DNA of 64,000 bases from contig CP150550.1 in assembly GCA_049487715.1 (NCBI GenBank), positions 310,001 to 374,000 of the forward strand. The letters are read 5' to 3'. The position numbers and the translations under genes were made by a program. The DNA is from Pycnococcus provasolii. Lineage: Eukaryota > Chlorophyta > Pseudoscourfieldiophyceae > Pseudoscourfieldiales. The notes under the pieces are model-generated. The model had not been told where the DNA came from. It did not search any database and saw nothing but the letters and a program-made list of their open reading frames with translations. The stretch's first letter is position 1, and each line of letters opens with the position of its first letter. Below are positions 1 to 11,900 of this stretch, one piece after another.

Positions 1-3000
1 ATTCCAGCCACTCTCTGGGAAAAGCCGCACACCCTGCGGCAGATCAAGTACACGACTCGCATTCGTGATGTTCGGGTATCCTTCCGGCAACTCGGGACGA
101 TTCATGAACTTATACATGGGCTGGTCGTCGTAGAGAATATAGTTTGAATAGCCTGCTTGCGCCTTCGCCTCTCCAATGTTTGCCTCGACGAACTTGATGG
201 GGAAGAGCTGCGCACCCTGGTGCTCGTCCATATTCTCGACAGCAATGTCGGTATCAGTTAGGCAAACGGTTCCACCCCACGGCACGATGTGCTTCGTCCT
301 GCCGAACTCTATCGGCGCAATGGCCACGATGTCGGCGCCAAATTCGCAAAACTTCACATTGACCGTGTAGTTGTTGTTCAGTTCGGAGTCTTCATTTGTC
401 ACGTAGTTCGTCGCGTCGAGTGCAACACTCAGCCCGTGAATCAAACCGTCGGGAGTTCCAAAGTCCAGAGCGGTAGCAGAGACCGTTCGAGTCGTACCAC
501 CTGGCAAATCAGGACGGTTGCCAGATTGGTACACCTGCTTGCCGTCCCAGTAAATGCGGTTGATGAATGGGCCAACGAGGTTCTCAATGCCGATGTTCCT
601 CTCAAGGTAAGTCACGTTGACAAACACGTTCGTCGAGTTCGACTGCGGGTACACGACGTCCTCGGGGTACACGCAGACAAGGTTGGGAGTCGTCAACCCA
701 TTCGACAGCTGAATCGTGTATGGCTCTGAAGTGTTCGAGCGTGCAGACAGCATGTTTCCAATGGTAATGTTTGGCTTCGGCGAAAGGTCCGGTGGCCAAC
801 AGTACTTGAAATTGGCGATATACGTGTTAGCTTCACTGAGCTCCATGTTCGTGTTGTACACGTCAACCTTGACAATGAATTTGTGATTGTACGCGTCAAT
901 GACACTTGGGATGAAGAATCCCGTGCTCGGCGCAATACCGCCAGCCGTGAGATTCTTCAATCCTGTTGTAAAGACGGGATTCTGCTCCGAGTCGAGGTAC
1001 ACGGTGCTTTGAAACGCGTAGCGTGATCCAACCATTTTGAGGTCTTTCGCATAGTTGCCGAGAATGCCGCTAGCTTCAGTCTCATTGACCGTCAGCTTGA
1101 ACCCTTGGTACATGCCTTGCAGGCTTAATTGCGTCTTCCTCAGGCACGTCGCTGGCAGGCTCGCGCCGTAGTAGACCTTGTCATACGCCACGCCTACGCC
1201 GAGTGCAGAACCCGCAGTCAAGTCGGGCATGCATGTACAGGTCGTGGCGTTCCGCCAGTCCACACCAGCAGCCTCAAAACCGCAGAAGCGAACAAACGTC
1301 GAAGACACGCGCTTGTTCGGTCCAGAGCTGTCGAGTGTGACAGTGAAGTTATGCACCTTTCCATCCAACGTGTTGCCCATCAGTGAAAGAGGAATTCTGG
1401 CGTCAGTGATTTCACGCTGGCCTAAGGTGAGTGTATTCGGCTTGAAGACGATCGCATTCATGCCATTCAATTCCACGTTGTCGACGATTTCCGTACCGTC
1501 GTACGAGATCGTGTTGCGGCGCGCCGAGATTGGACTGGCTCCCAGGTTGTACTCTTCGTACAAGATTCGGAACGTCTGCGTTTCAACAGCGCCAGACTCA
1601 GAGTTGAACTTGCCGATAAGGACATCCTTTGGTGTGAGACACATCGTCTTGCCCCATGGAGTGCACGACTCGCGGCCTTGGTCGTCGACGTAGGACATGC
1701 AGTTCCCGGCATGGTATCCCTGTTGGATGAATTTAAGCGTGTTGGACTCTGTGTTGCCGTTGCCGTATATGTCCGCCGCAGCTCCCGTGGGAATTTTGAT
1801 GAAAATTTCCTGCGCCGACCCGAGGTTCAGCTGAACGGCAAATTCCGTCGACGTTGGCAGGTTCACGATGTTCAAGGTTGGCGAGTTCACCGTCGCACCC
1901 ACAACATCTATGTCCGCCTCCACGAAGCCGTACATGCGCTTGCTGAACGTGCCCTTGACGGACACGGTGAAGGGGAAATTTTCCTGCGTCACGACAAGGG
2001 ACACAGTTGGCACGACATTGTCGTATCCCACGTTCAGCGTGTTCGACATGGCGTTCCCTATGCCGTACTGTGCATCCGGCACGGCATTCGCCGGGAGCGA
2101 AATCTGCACGGTGACACCAGACTGTGCTGGCTTGATGTTCACGTTGTACGGTCCCGCACCGCTGCCCGTGAAGACTGGGCTCGCGAGGCCATTGGCCACT
2201 GTGAGCTTAGACGGCGAGAAGCCGGAGATGGGCGTCGTGAACGTGACGGTCACCGGGATCGGGTCGAGATTTGTCGTGCCACCCGCCGTCGTGGCGAGGG
2301 TTGCGCCCGGCGGCGCTGGTGTCGTCGTCGTCATCTGCGCCATGACGACCCACGGGCTCACATGCGTGGCGGTGTTCAGCAGATGCCTTCGTCCTGTTGC
2401 TACCGGCGTTGACGTCGTCGTGAAGTAGAAGTAATACGTCGTCGACGGCTGCAGGCTTGTGACGATGTGCAGCACCTCCGTTCCGCCCACGGCAATGTCG
2501 ATTTCGCCAGAGGAGCTGAAAATTTTGCTGCGCAACTCGGCAGCCGTTGGGTTTGTGACTTGAGTGCTGAAGTACGCGAAGTAAATCTTTCCCGGAACGT
2601 CCGTCTGGGAGCGTACGCGAACGCTCGACGCAGCCTGGTCTTGGAACGACGGAAACTGCGGGTAGTTGTAGAACACGGGAGCTTTTCTCTCGTTGCCGCC
2701 ACCCGGAGTTCCGGAGAGCATCCTCACGCCGGAGTTCAGCGTGTCGCCGGGGTCTGTCGCGACGACGTAGATTGTGTACGGCGTTCCCGTCTGCAGGCTG
2801 CCGCAGGTTTCGCCGCTCCCTCCGATGGCGAGTTCGCCGTCCAACCCTTCCAAGGGCATTGCAGCAAGGCCGTAGAAGCTCAACATCTGCTCACCACAGT
2901 CAGTCCCGCCGCTACTTCCCAGGGTGCTCGTCACAGCAGTGTTTGCTGTAGGCACCGTGATTTTCCCGCTTGCCACCTTGCCCGTAACGGTGTACTGCTT

Positions 3001-3258
3001 CACGGCGGTTGAGGTTGGCATAGGGGTTGTTGCCGACGCTGTCGGCACAATGACGTAGTATACAGTACCAGGCGCGTCTAGCGTCGTGGAAAGCACAAAG
3101 GAGGTTGAGCCGACGGCGCTTAAGGCTGGACTCATATTTTTGAAAGCTGGTGCCGCTGCTGATGCGCCCTGCAAGGCTGCCGCGACGAGCGCGAGCGCCA
3201 TGCAAACGGCGTTCGCCCAGCTTGAAGTTCTTCTATGTCTATGTCTGTTATGTCCCAT
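1..3258 (-). CDS. Secreted/cell-surface adhesin-like protein with Big_12-like and CARDB-like repeats (3' end beyond window)
   Basis: The frame is open from the ATG at 3258 to the window edge, 1086 codons with no stop. I chose this start because it gives a basic n-region (HRHRR) followed by a hydrophobic stretch and an ASA-A type cleavage site near residue 36, a good secretory signal peptide; a second ATG at 3201 lacks the basic segment. Residues about 322-405 and 408-509 resemble bacterial Ig-like Big_12 domains (TVTF..ISGF..SKLTV and a D-x-YGNGN ending). From about 540 onward there are CARDB-like units with N-x-G, a Y-x-DG strand and H-x-x-x-V-x-LD, many N-glycosylation sequons and spaced cysteines. 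Such architectures occur in extracellular adhesion or wall proteins. No membrane anchor is seen, but the C-terminus is missing. The exact family is not identified. Confidence 0.75.
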   Translation of the reverse strand, partial: MGHNRHRHRRTSSWANAVCMALALVAAALQGASAAAPAFKNMSPALSAVGSTSFVLSTTLDAPGTVYYVIVPTASATTPMPTSTAVKQYTVTGKVASGKITVPTANTAVTSTLGSSGGTDCGEQMLSFYGLAAMPLEGLDGELAIGGSGETCGSLQTGTPYTIYVVATDPGDTLNSGVRMLSGTPGGGNERKAPVFYNYPQFPSFQDQAASSVRVRSQTDVPGKIYFAYFSTQVTNPTAAELRSKIFSSSGEIDIAVGGTEVLHIVTSLQPSTTYYFYFTTTSTPVATGRRHLLNTATHVSPWVVMAQMTTTTPAPPGATLATTAGGTTNLDPIPVTVTFTTPISGFSPSKLTVANGLASPVFTGSGAGPYNVNIKPAQSGVTVQISLPANAVPDAQYGIGNAMSNTLNVGYDNVVPTVSLVVTQENFPFTVSVKGTFSKRMYGFVEADIDVVGATVNSPTLNIVNLPTSTEFAVQLNLGSAQEIFIKIPTGAAADIYGNGNTESNTLKFIQQGYHAGNCMSYVDDQGRESCTPWGKTMCLTPKDVLIGKFNSESGAVETQTFRILYEEYNLGASPISARRNTISYDGTEIVDNVELNGMNAIVFKPNTLTLGQREITDARIPLSLMGNTLDGKVHNFTVTLDSSGPNKRVSSTFVRFCGFEAAGVDWRNATTCTCMPDLTAGSALGVGVAYDKVYYGASLPATCLRKTQLSLQGMYQGFKLTVNETEASGILGNYAKDLKMVGSRYAFQSTVYLDSEQNPVFTTGLKNLTAGGIAPSTGFFIPSVIDAYNHKFIVKVDVYNTNMELSEANTYIANFKYCWPPDLSPKPNITIGNMLSARSNTSEPYTIQLSNGLTTPNLVCVYPEDVVYPQSNSTNVFVNVTYLERNIGIENLVGPFINRIYWDGKQVYQSGNRPDLPGGTTRTVSATALDFGTPDGLIHGLSVALDATNYVTNEDSELNNNYTVNVKFCEFGADIVAIAPIEFGRTKHIVPWGGTVCLTDTDIAVENMDEHQGAQLFPIKFVEANIGEAKAQAGYSNYILYDDQPMYKFMNRPELPEGYPNITNASRVLDLPQGVRLFPESGWN

Positions 3259-4261
3259 ATCTGAATACCCGGAGCTTCTTGCCCGCCACGCCATGGCTTG
3301 GTCGGAACCACCTACTGTCGGTGTGCTGTGCTGTGCTGTGCGGTTGGTTGCCGCTGCGGCCTAAGCAAAGCCTAGGAAAGAGACGCCCGACGAGGTTGCA
3401 ACAAGGCGCCGACGCCGACAAGAGCGTACTTGGTAGCTCTGCCCCCGTTCGTCGGCCACCCGCGCACCGAGGACTCACGCGGTTTGTCAACCCACACCCG
3501 ACCCAGCGGCAGAGGCGTCACACCCGATTGACGAGCGTAGCAGAAGCGCACGTCGTCGGAAAGCGCTGTGCTCTGCACCACCGGCGCTGCGAGCTCCTGC
3601 GATGGCCGTGCGGAGCTTTTCTCGTGCGTTCAGCGGGTGGGGGAAGGCCACCCAACCAACTAACCCTGCCACCCAACCAACAAGGGCTCCGGAGGGCTGC
3701 ACGAACACGAACACGACCGTGCAGTGGAGTGCTTGCAGTTGCAGGTTTGTCGGCGTGCACGGGACCAACACAGTTCGGAGCGAGAGAGAGAACAGTAGAA
3801 CACGGAACACGGACGCGCACAGTGCTCAGGTCCTAGCTAGGACTCGACCTGGGAGCCTTGACGAGTTCTACGATAGACTCGCGCTGGTACATACAGACGG
3901 AAAGCAACAGCGGAAGGGGGAAGACCTTGGAGCACGTTGCATGGAGCATGAGTGGCACTATGGTGCCCAGCAGCCCACACAAGCAGCTTGTGGTCGGCAC
4001 CTTTTACTTACCTTTAGGTGGTGGGTGATGCGCCGATCATCAGGCACGCACGGACATACTCTTACTGAAGGCCTCCCCAGGGGGCTCGTGATGGGCTCGC
4101 GTTGTGATGGCTCGTGATGGCCTGTTGTTGTTCTGCTTCTGCTTCTTCTTTGACCATTAGAAGGCACTGACCGGTGCCAGACAACTCACTCACAACTCAC
4201 AAGAGAACGTGGAGGAGGTTGGAGAGAGAGAGTGTAATTTGTGTGTGGCTAGCCACAGTGG

Positions 4262-4302
4262 AGCCCACAGCCCACAGCCCACACAGCCCACAGCCCACAG
4301 CC
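4262..4302. repeat. AGCCCAC 7-bp tandem repeat
   Basis: About five copies of AGCCCAC, interrupted once by an extra AC. It lies about 275 bp upstream of the protease start codon. Confidence 0.85.
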
Positions 4303-4505
4303 AGTAACCTCCAGCAGCTAGCTCTGCCCCCGTGTTGCTTCACGGTGATTGGCGATTCGTCAAGAGTGTCAGCACCGGTCGTTGCTCGATCCCTGTCCTA
4401 GCTACCCGTACAGCCGTAGGTCGACAAGAAAAGGTACCGGGTAAGCCTGGCACCTTGCGCAACCCCGAATTCATACCCCCGAATTCACAACCCCAATTCA
4501 TCCTC

Positions 4506-4524
4506 GGGTTAGGGTTAGGGTTAG
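4506..4524 (+). repeat. Interstitial telomere-type repeat, (TTAGGG)n
   Basis: Three consecutive GGGTTA units on the plus strand, ending about 53 bp before the ATG at 4577. The G-rich strand is the sense strand of that gene. Confidence 0.85.
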
Positions 4525-4576
4525 CGCTAGCCCTCCCCCCAAAATACTCAACTCAACCATCTCTCCCCGCTCCCGC

Positions 4577-5155
4577 ATGGCGTCGGCGTCGATCCGAGCA
4601 TCGGCGTCACTCGCGCAACGCGTCGCAGTGGTGACGGTGGCGGTGACAGCCACGCATGTGTTCAAGCACAACGTCGCGGAGTTCACGCTCTGCGAAGGAC
4701 CGTCCATGATGCCCACGTTCCACGCGCAGGGGGACATCGTTGTCGTCAACCACACCGTCGCGCGGGGAAACGCCGATGACGTGCACGTTGGCGACGTAGT
4801 CGTCGCCAAAAGCCCCACGACCCCGGGTGGGAACGTGTGCAAGCGCATCATGGCCAAGGAAGGCAGCGAGGTGCGCATATTCAGCGAAACGGGGAACACG
4901 ATCAGAAGGCGCAAGGGAGAGACGCCGAAGACGTTCGTCGTGCCGAGAGGCCACGTCTGGCTGCAGGGTGACAACGTGAACAACTCGTCGGACAGCAGAG
5001 AATACGGGCCTGTGCCAGTGGCACTGCTCAAAGGTCGTGTCGACTATCGCGTGTTCCCATTCGCATACTACGGAGCCGTCGAACGGAGAATCCCAATTTC
5101 GTGGGTAAAGGCAGGCTTCGTGGATGACGAGCGCCTTGATGTCGTCAGCGCGTGA
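4577..5155 (+). CDS. IMP1: Mitochondrial inner membrane protease subunit 1-like (S26 signal peptidase)
   Basis: This 192-aa protein matches the Imp1 group of S26 serine proteases, which cleave sorting peptides of proteins entering the mitochondrial intermembrane space, using a Ser/Lys dyad. The nucleophile is Ser43 in EGPSMMPT and the general base is Lys89 in VCKRI. The conserved box GHVWLQGDN with SSDSREYGPVP follows near residues 132-152. Residues 12-30 form a short hydrophobic segment suitable as the single membrane anchor. Its length is normal for Imp1. The ATG is the first in frame and lies just downstream of a telomere-type tract. A plastid signal peptidase is less likely because of the CKRI motif and small size. 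Confidence 0.88.
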   Translation: MASASIRASASLAQRVAVVTVAVTATHVFKHNVAEFTLCEGPSMMPTFHAQGDIVVVNHTVARGNADDVHVGDVVVAKSPTTPGGNVCKRIMAKEGSEVRIFSETGNTIRRRKGETPKTFVVPRGHVWLQGDNVNNSSDSREYGPVPVALLKGRVDYRVFPFAYYGAVERRIPISWVKAGFVDDERLDVVSA

Positions 5156-5225
5156 TTTTGTTTTTTTCTGTGTTGTAAGATAGTGCTCGTTTCCAGAAAA
5201 AAAAAACTAAACTAATGAATTCCAT

Positions 5226-5854
5226 TTACAGCTCCTCCTTGTCGGACTTCTTTTTTGACTTCTTCTTCGACTTCTTTGACTTCTTTGACTTCTTCTTCTT
5301 CGAGGCAGCCTCCTCCTCCTCCTTGGCCGCCTTAGCAGCCGCCGCCGCCGCCGCCGCCTCCTCCGCTTCCCTCGCCTGTTCCTGCTTGAGTTCCTCCTCC
5401 GCCTTTCTCAGCATCTCCTCGCGGCTGCCACCTGCACCCACATCCTCGCCCATAAGCTCGGATAGGTCGAATTCATCCTCTAGCACCTCCTCCGGCTCGC
5501 TTGGAGCATCTTCCACCTGAAGTGCCTCACCGCCATCCACCGGCTCGGGGATCGTGTCGAGCTTCGTCATGCCACGAGCCTTTCCCGCGAGCACGCCAAT
5601 CACAAAACTGTTCAGCTCATCCGCCTTGTTGAAGTTCTGCGATGGCATTGGCACGTACACCTTCTTTCGGGGGTGCAGGATCACAGCCGTTGGCACGTCG
5701 CTCGAGGAAATGCCAAATGCCGACGCGAAGCTGGGCTGTTTGCTTGCGTCCACTGCGATATACGTCACAGCCTCCTCACGTGCGGCGCTCTTCGACGACG
5801 CAAGCTTGATCTCCTTCATCGTCTCCTCGTCCAGTGCGCCAGCAGCATCCGCGT

Positions 5855-5898
<44 letters not shown>

Positions 5899-7022
5899 CT
5901 CGGCTTGACGAATGCGACGAGGCAGAGCGCCGCGGCATTCTGCTCAACACACGCATCGTTGAATTCCTCCTTCGTGCTAACAACTGACACCTTCCCCTTC
6001 AGCGGCTGGCCCTTCTTGCCGCTCAACGCTTCGTTGAGATCGAGCAGCTTCTTAAAGCTTTCCTCCATCTTACCTGAGAGCTGAACGCTGCCTTGCATCT
6101 GCAGTGCCGCCGACATTTCGAGCAGGAATTGCGCAATGTAGTCGGCGCGATCGTTGCTGAGAGTGCCGGGGAAGTTCTGCACGCTCATTTGTTGCGTACC
6201 TGTTTCAGGATCCGTTTGGCTGAACGCGAGTCCAATCCAAGGGAGTTTTTCGTGCTTGAAGAGGTCTTTCGTGCGGTCGTCACCCTTGGCGTCAATGAAG
6301 GTGATAGCACCTCGAAAAGCGACGGAGAGAGCCTTCCAGTGTTCGGGCGTTTCCTTTCCCTTTGTGATGAGGATTGCCTTGGGAACCTGAACGTCCGATC
6401 TGAGAAACTGTTCGATCATGCTTGTTTGCACACGTGAGCTGAGGTTGTCGACGTGCTGAGCAGCGAATTCGATGAGCTGTTTTCCCGAGACGGTCGATTC
6501 GTTCAGCTCGATCGCCTCTGCTCCGACCTCTTCCTTGTTGTCTCCGAACGGGAAGTACGCCGCCGCTCCACACGACGTCGGTTCTTCTCCGGCGTCGACA
6601 GCCGTCTTGACTTCTTTGGCAATTTTCTTGAGGTCGACATTTGCGTGCGTGGCTGCAAGCGTGTACGCGTGATCTTCGAGGTTCGTTAAGCTTGCGTTCA
6701 CGATCGCCGTTCGGCAGACGAGGGATCGCTCGACGGCCGCCAGTGCTTTGAGTGCGGACGTGTGCCACGAGGCGCACGCTTCGTGTTCGCTGACTGAGAA
6801 GATGACCAGATATGCATCTTCGTCAGCGAGAACCGCGTTGGAGAAAGCCTTGTTGGATTCGGATTTTGCGTCCAAAGCAGGGTCAATGACACGCGTGTTG
6901 ATGAACGTATGTGCGAGCACGTTTTCGATGTTCAACGAAGGCTGCGCAAGAACCCGATCAGAGAAGCCTGCAAAGCCAAGGAGCAGGATCAGTCTATAAA
7001 CCCACGACGACACTATCGTCAT
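5226..7022 (-). CDS. PDI/thioredoxin-fold ER protein without CXXC, ending in KEEL
   Basis: The product has 598 aa. Residues 1-26 form a signal peptide (hydrophobic LILLLGFAGF, cleavage after VLA). The next segment has the thioredoxin-fold pattern YLVIFSVSEHEACASW, where a PDI would carry CGHC, so the redox pair is not recognisable. A later segment (LCLVAFVKPS... then FGISSSDVPTAVILHPRKK) resembles the C-terminal domain of P5/PDIA6. An Ala-Asp repeat near 5860-5895 sits in a loop of that domain. The tail is acidic, then very Ala/Glu-rich, then Lys-rich, and ends in DKEEL, a plausible variant of the KDEL retention signal. I infer a non-catalytic ER chaperone or redox-inactive PDI relative. The GTG codon further upstream was not used. 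Confidence 0.65.
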
Positions 7023-7834
7023 CGTCACGCAAGTGTACAAGTAAGTGTTCACAAGTGACCGACAACTTGAAGAAGACAACACACCGAAGTCGACTGATCT
7101 GATCTGATATCAGGAGCGAGCAGACAAGAATGACGAATGCCAAATGCCAAATGACGACGACGATCACCCCAGGGGCTGCCAGGGGTAGGGGTGTGCGTCA
7201 CAACCCTCGTGACGGCCTGTTGGTGTCAGTCCAGACAACACCTTCACCTTCTTCTTCGGACTTCACGATAAATGGCAGAACGAAACCCCAAACAGACAAC
7301 TTCAAGGCAACCAGCTGAAAGCACCCAGCAGCAGCACGACGATGACGACGATCACGATCACGACGATGAGCACGACGAGCAGCACGACGACGATGAGCAG
7401 AAAAGCAGCAGCACGAGCAGCACAGCCCAGGATGATCTCACGTGAATTCGTGATGTCACGTGAATGCCTACTCATCCTACTCCCCTACGATAGCCCGAAT
7501 GCCATAACCCTAACGCCCTACGATAACCCTAATGCCCTAATGCCCTAATGCCCTAATGCCCTAATGCCCTAATGACTCCAGGTGATGCCCCACCTAGGGC
7601 CCATTAAATTGAGATGTCTTCTCCTGGTTATAATCATAGGGAGGAATGGGGATCCGTTCAAGGACCTATTATGAAAACAGCGCATAGACTACAGATTCGG
7701 TTTTTCCCAACCTCGTGTTTCAAACCTTTACAAACCACTTTTTCCCTGTGTGTGCGCGCGCTTACTTAAGCCTTTCATTCTTGCTCTTGCTCTTGCTCCT
7801 TGGAAGTGTCTCAGAAAGAACGAACGAAAGAAAG
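7023..7834. other. Divergent intergenic region with telomere-like variant repeats
   Basis: This separates the PDI-like gene (minus) from the FAM114-like gene (plus). Around 7325-7400 it has CAC/GAC/GAT trinucleotide-rich sequence, then CCCTAA and CCCTAATG repeats at 7505-7575. Pyrimidine-rich sequence (CTTGCTCTTGCTC) precedes the downstream ATG. No supported coding region was found. Confidence 0.6.
7505..7575. repeat. CCCTAA-derived repeat array (CCCTAATG)n
   Basis: Two AACCCTAA units spaced by CGCCCTACGAT are followed by about seven 8-bp CCCTAATG units. It looks like a degenerate expansion of the telomere-type motif. Confidence 0.8.
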
Positions 7835-9823
<1,989 letters not shown>

Positions 9824-9990
9824 AGGAAAGTGCACGCTAACTAACAATTTATAGTTCTAATACTACTTGGTTTTGGGTAAGATATAAACCTTTCATAACG
9901 TATGTTTTGAAGACACACACACAAAAAGGGAGGTTACTGCCCCACTTGACGAGGGAAAAATACGGCGCGGGTGGTTTCTATGTCCAGTCT

Positions 9991-10455
9991 TCACTGCTGC
10001 ATAACCTCCTCCAAAATCTCATCCTCAGGTATGGTTTCTATTTCACAGTCTTCCGTCGGCGTGGCTGTGCAGAGCAGCGTGAATCCCTTCTCCGCGACGT
10101 CGTCGGGTAGCATACCCGCCCCCTGGTCGACGTTTCCTGTGATGAGTTTCGCGGGGCAGACCATGCATACTCCCATTGTGCAGTCGTGCGGCACCTGAAT
10201 TCCCTGTTCGTTGCATACTTCAAGGATCGTCGAGTCTTCCGGCACGTCGAGTTCGAACGTCTGTCCATCGTGCGTGAGTTTGACGGAGAAGGAGTGGCAG
10301 ATGTGCTTATGATCATTAGAAGTACGACGAATTCCACCTTTGGAAGTAGTCTTTCCCAAGCAATTCTTTCCCAAGCGAATCGTTCTTGCAAAATGACGAG
10401 GAGTATGGACACGCATATAACGCCGAGAAGTGATGGAAGACGCCGCCGCCGCCAT
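9991..10455 (-). CDS. Plant-type [2Fe-2S] ferredoxin, FdC1-like, plastid targeted
   Basis: The 154-aa product has a basic, Ser/Arg-rich N-terminus of about 50 residues typical of a transit peptide, then a plant-type ferredoxin fold. The cluster ligands are Cys92, Cys97, Cys100 and Cys129 (spacing C-x4-C-x2-C-x28-C). Unlike photosynthetic Fd1, the protein has HDCTMGVCMVCPAKLI and a C-terminal extension (EIETIPEDEILEEVMQQ), both features of the FdC1 group, which transfers electrons in plastids with a less negative potential. The GTG-initiated extension upstream was ignored. A telomere-type tract lies about 190 bp upstream of the start. Confidence 0.87.
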   Translation of the reverse strand: MAAAASSITSRRYMRVHTPRHFARTIRLGKNCLGKTTSKGGIRRTSNDHKHICHSFSVKLTHDGQTFELDVPEDSTILEVCNEQGIQVPHDCTMGVCMVCPAKLITGNVDQGAGMLPDDVAEKGFTLLCTATPTEDCEIETIPEDEILEEVMQQ

Positions 10456-10640
10456 ATTATTATTCTTCTGAACGTTGAACACGTCACGCAGACTACAACA
10501 ATGTTGAATAAAATAAATGCGGATATCAATAGGAGCGAGAGGGAACTTCTGGGGGAGTCCCGGGGTTCTCCGTGGCTGGGAACCCCTCCTGAAAAAAGCT
10601 CTCTAGAGAAGAAAATCTAATCTCATCCGATTTTTCCACC

Positions 10641-10686
10641 CCTTACCCTAATAACCCTAACCTGCGAACCCTAACCCTAACCCTAA
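10641..10686 (-). repeat. Interstitial telomere-type repeat cluster
   Basis: CCCTAA units on the plus strand (TTAGGG on the minus strand): two separated units, then three in a row. The tract is 186-231 bp upstream of the ferredoxin start, G-rich strand as sense. Confidence 0.85.
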
Positions 10687-10947
10687 GATGGATGGATTCC
10701 TCGATTGACGATTCGGGGTTCCCCGAGGTCGCTTGGGGATGTGGTTTGGAATTTGGAAAAAACGTGTGGTTCCCAGAAGTCAGAAATTGCGGCAGGTTCG
10801 CGGATTTTCGTCACTGGTTGCGGTTCATAATCAGCCTCGAACTGTGTGGATGTCGTCGGCGGAAGCAGGTAGTGGTGGGGGTGGCTCACCAGCTGTCCCA
10901 CGTGAAAGTGTGTCGCTCGCTGTCCCAGAAAGCCAACGAAGGTCGTA

Positions 10948-10963
10948 GGGTCAGGGTTAGGGT
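10948..10963 (+). repeat. Short GGGTCA/GGGTTA tract
   Basis: A degenerate two-to-three-unit TTAGGG-like run about 90 bp upstream of the ATG at 11050, in sense orientation. Confidence 0.6.
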
Positions 10964-11049
10964 CCGATGGACTTGCCAATGTTGTTGGGTCGGATTCAGA
11001 GCAGCAGTTACGCACACCCTCTTGGCGTCGTTACCTCCCGCTCGTGCTC

Positions 11050-11900
11050 ATGCTCACAGCCGTCGGAATCGGATTAGGCGTTGGCATTGGTGTCACCACC
11101 TCTCAAAAGTCGTCGTCGTCGTCATCATCATCCTCTCCTTCTCCTCCGTCATCGTTTGCGTCGTCGGCGAAAACCGCTGTGACAGCCTCCACGCTAAAAG
11201 GAACGCAAATCACACCCGCGAAATTCACAAAGAGTCCCGCAGTTGACGTGAAGTACGTCGAGTTCCGAGCGGTGGTGTCGTTCCCCAAAAGCCCACCCGA
11301 GAATTTGGCCAACACAAAGTTACCTGGAACGTCTAATGAGCGGAGCAGCGACACTTTCACCGAAAACTTCTTTGGAGCCATCGTCGTCGGAATTGGAGGG
11401 TCCGCTGGAGGATTCGCGGGAGGATCGCCAGAGGCGAACGATGCATTGCAGGTGATAAAGTTCACCTACGTTCCCGACGATCCTCCACCAGGTTTTGTCG
11501 CTGACCTGCACTTCCGCGTCAACAACCCGGGTGGGCTTGGTGCGACGTACGCGCTGCGAGACACAACGCAAGCGCTGTACGAGCGACTTTCTCTGAACCC
11601 TGCCAACATCTTCACGAGCTCATTCTTCCAGTCACTTGGCACGCCTACGCTGTGGAAGTTTGAAGGATTCGAGGTGCGCGAAAAGAACTCGCCAGATCAG
11701 TCGCCGCCGCCGTCGCCACCGCCACCATCGTCACCACCACCGAGCAGCAGTACTACCACTTCCACTTCAAATGCGCCACCTAACCCCAGCCCACCACCTT
11801 CACCTTCACCTTCACCACCAACATCAACCACGACTACGACACAGGCTCGCGAGCCAGGTTCACCGAATCAACCGGGTGCAACGAGCACAGACAACACGAC
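11050..11900 (+). CDS. Membrane-anchored ectodomain with Pro-rich linker (probable N-terminal part of the MsrP gene)
   Basis: The frame contains RRYLPLVLMLTAVGIGLGVGIGV, split here by position: basic residues followed by a hydrophobic Gly-rich anchor at about 11035-11095, as in a type II membrane protein. Then come a Ser-rich spacer, an unrecognised domain of roughly 170 residues (about 11200-11690), and a linker rich in SPPP and SP repeats like hydroxyproline-rich wall proteins of green algae. After about 11900 the same frame stops at 11938-11940, while the neighbouring frame continues without a break into the MsrP domain, so the two are probably one gene interrupted by an intron or a one-base difference. 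ATG 11050 is the first ATG seen, but the frame is open further upstream, so the N-terminus is uncertain. Confidence 0.5.

Larger units (their letters stand above)
3259..4576. other. Intergenic region with short repeats, no supported gene
   Basis: This is a divergent intergenic stretch between the adhesin-like gene and the protease gene. It contains a GTGCT(n) run near 3322-3345, an AGCCCAC array near 4262-4302 and a TTAGGG tract at 4506-4524. The open frames here overlap one another on both strands and none has a protein-like composition. Confidence 0.6.
10456..11049. other. Divergent intergenic region; start of the downstream gene unclear
   Basis: This stretch holds two telomere-type tracts (10641-10686 and 10948-10963). 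A frame at 10847-10948 reads MSSAEAGSGGGGSP..., which could be the first cytoplasmic exon of the membrane-anchored gene that follows, but I could not find donor and acceptor sites in compatible phase. Confidence 0.45.
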
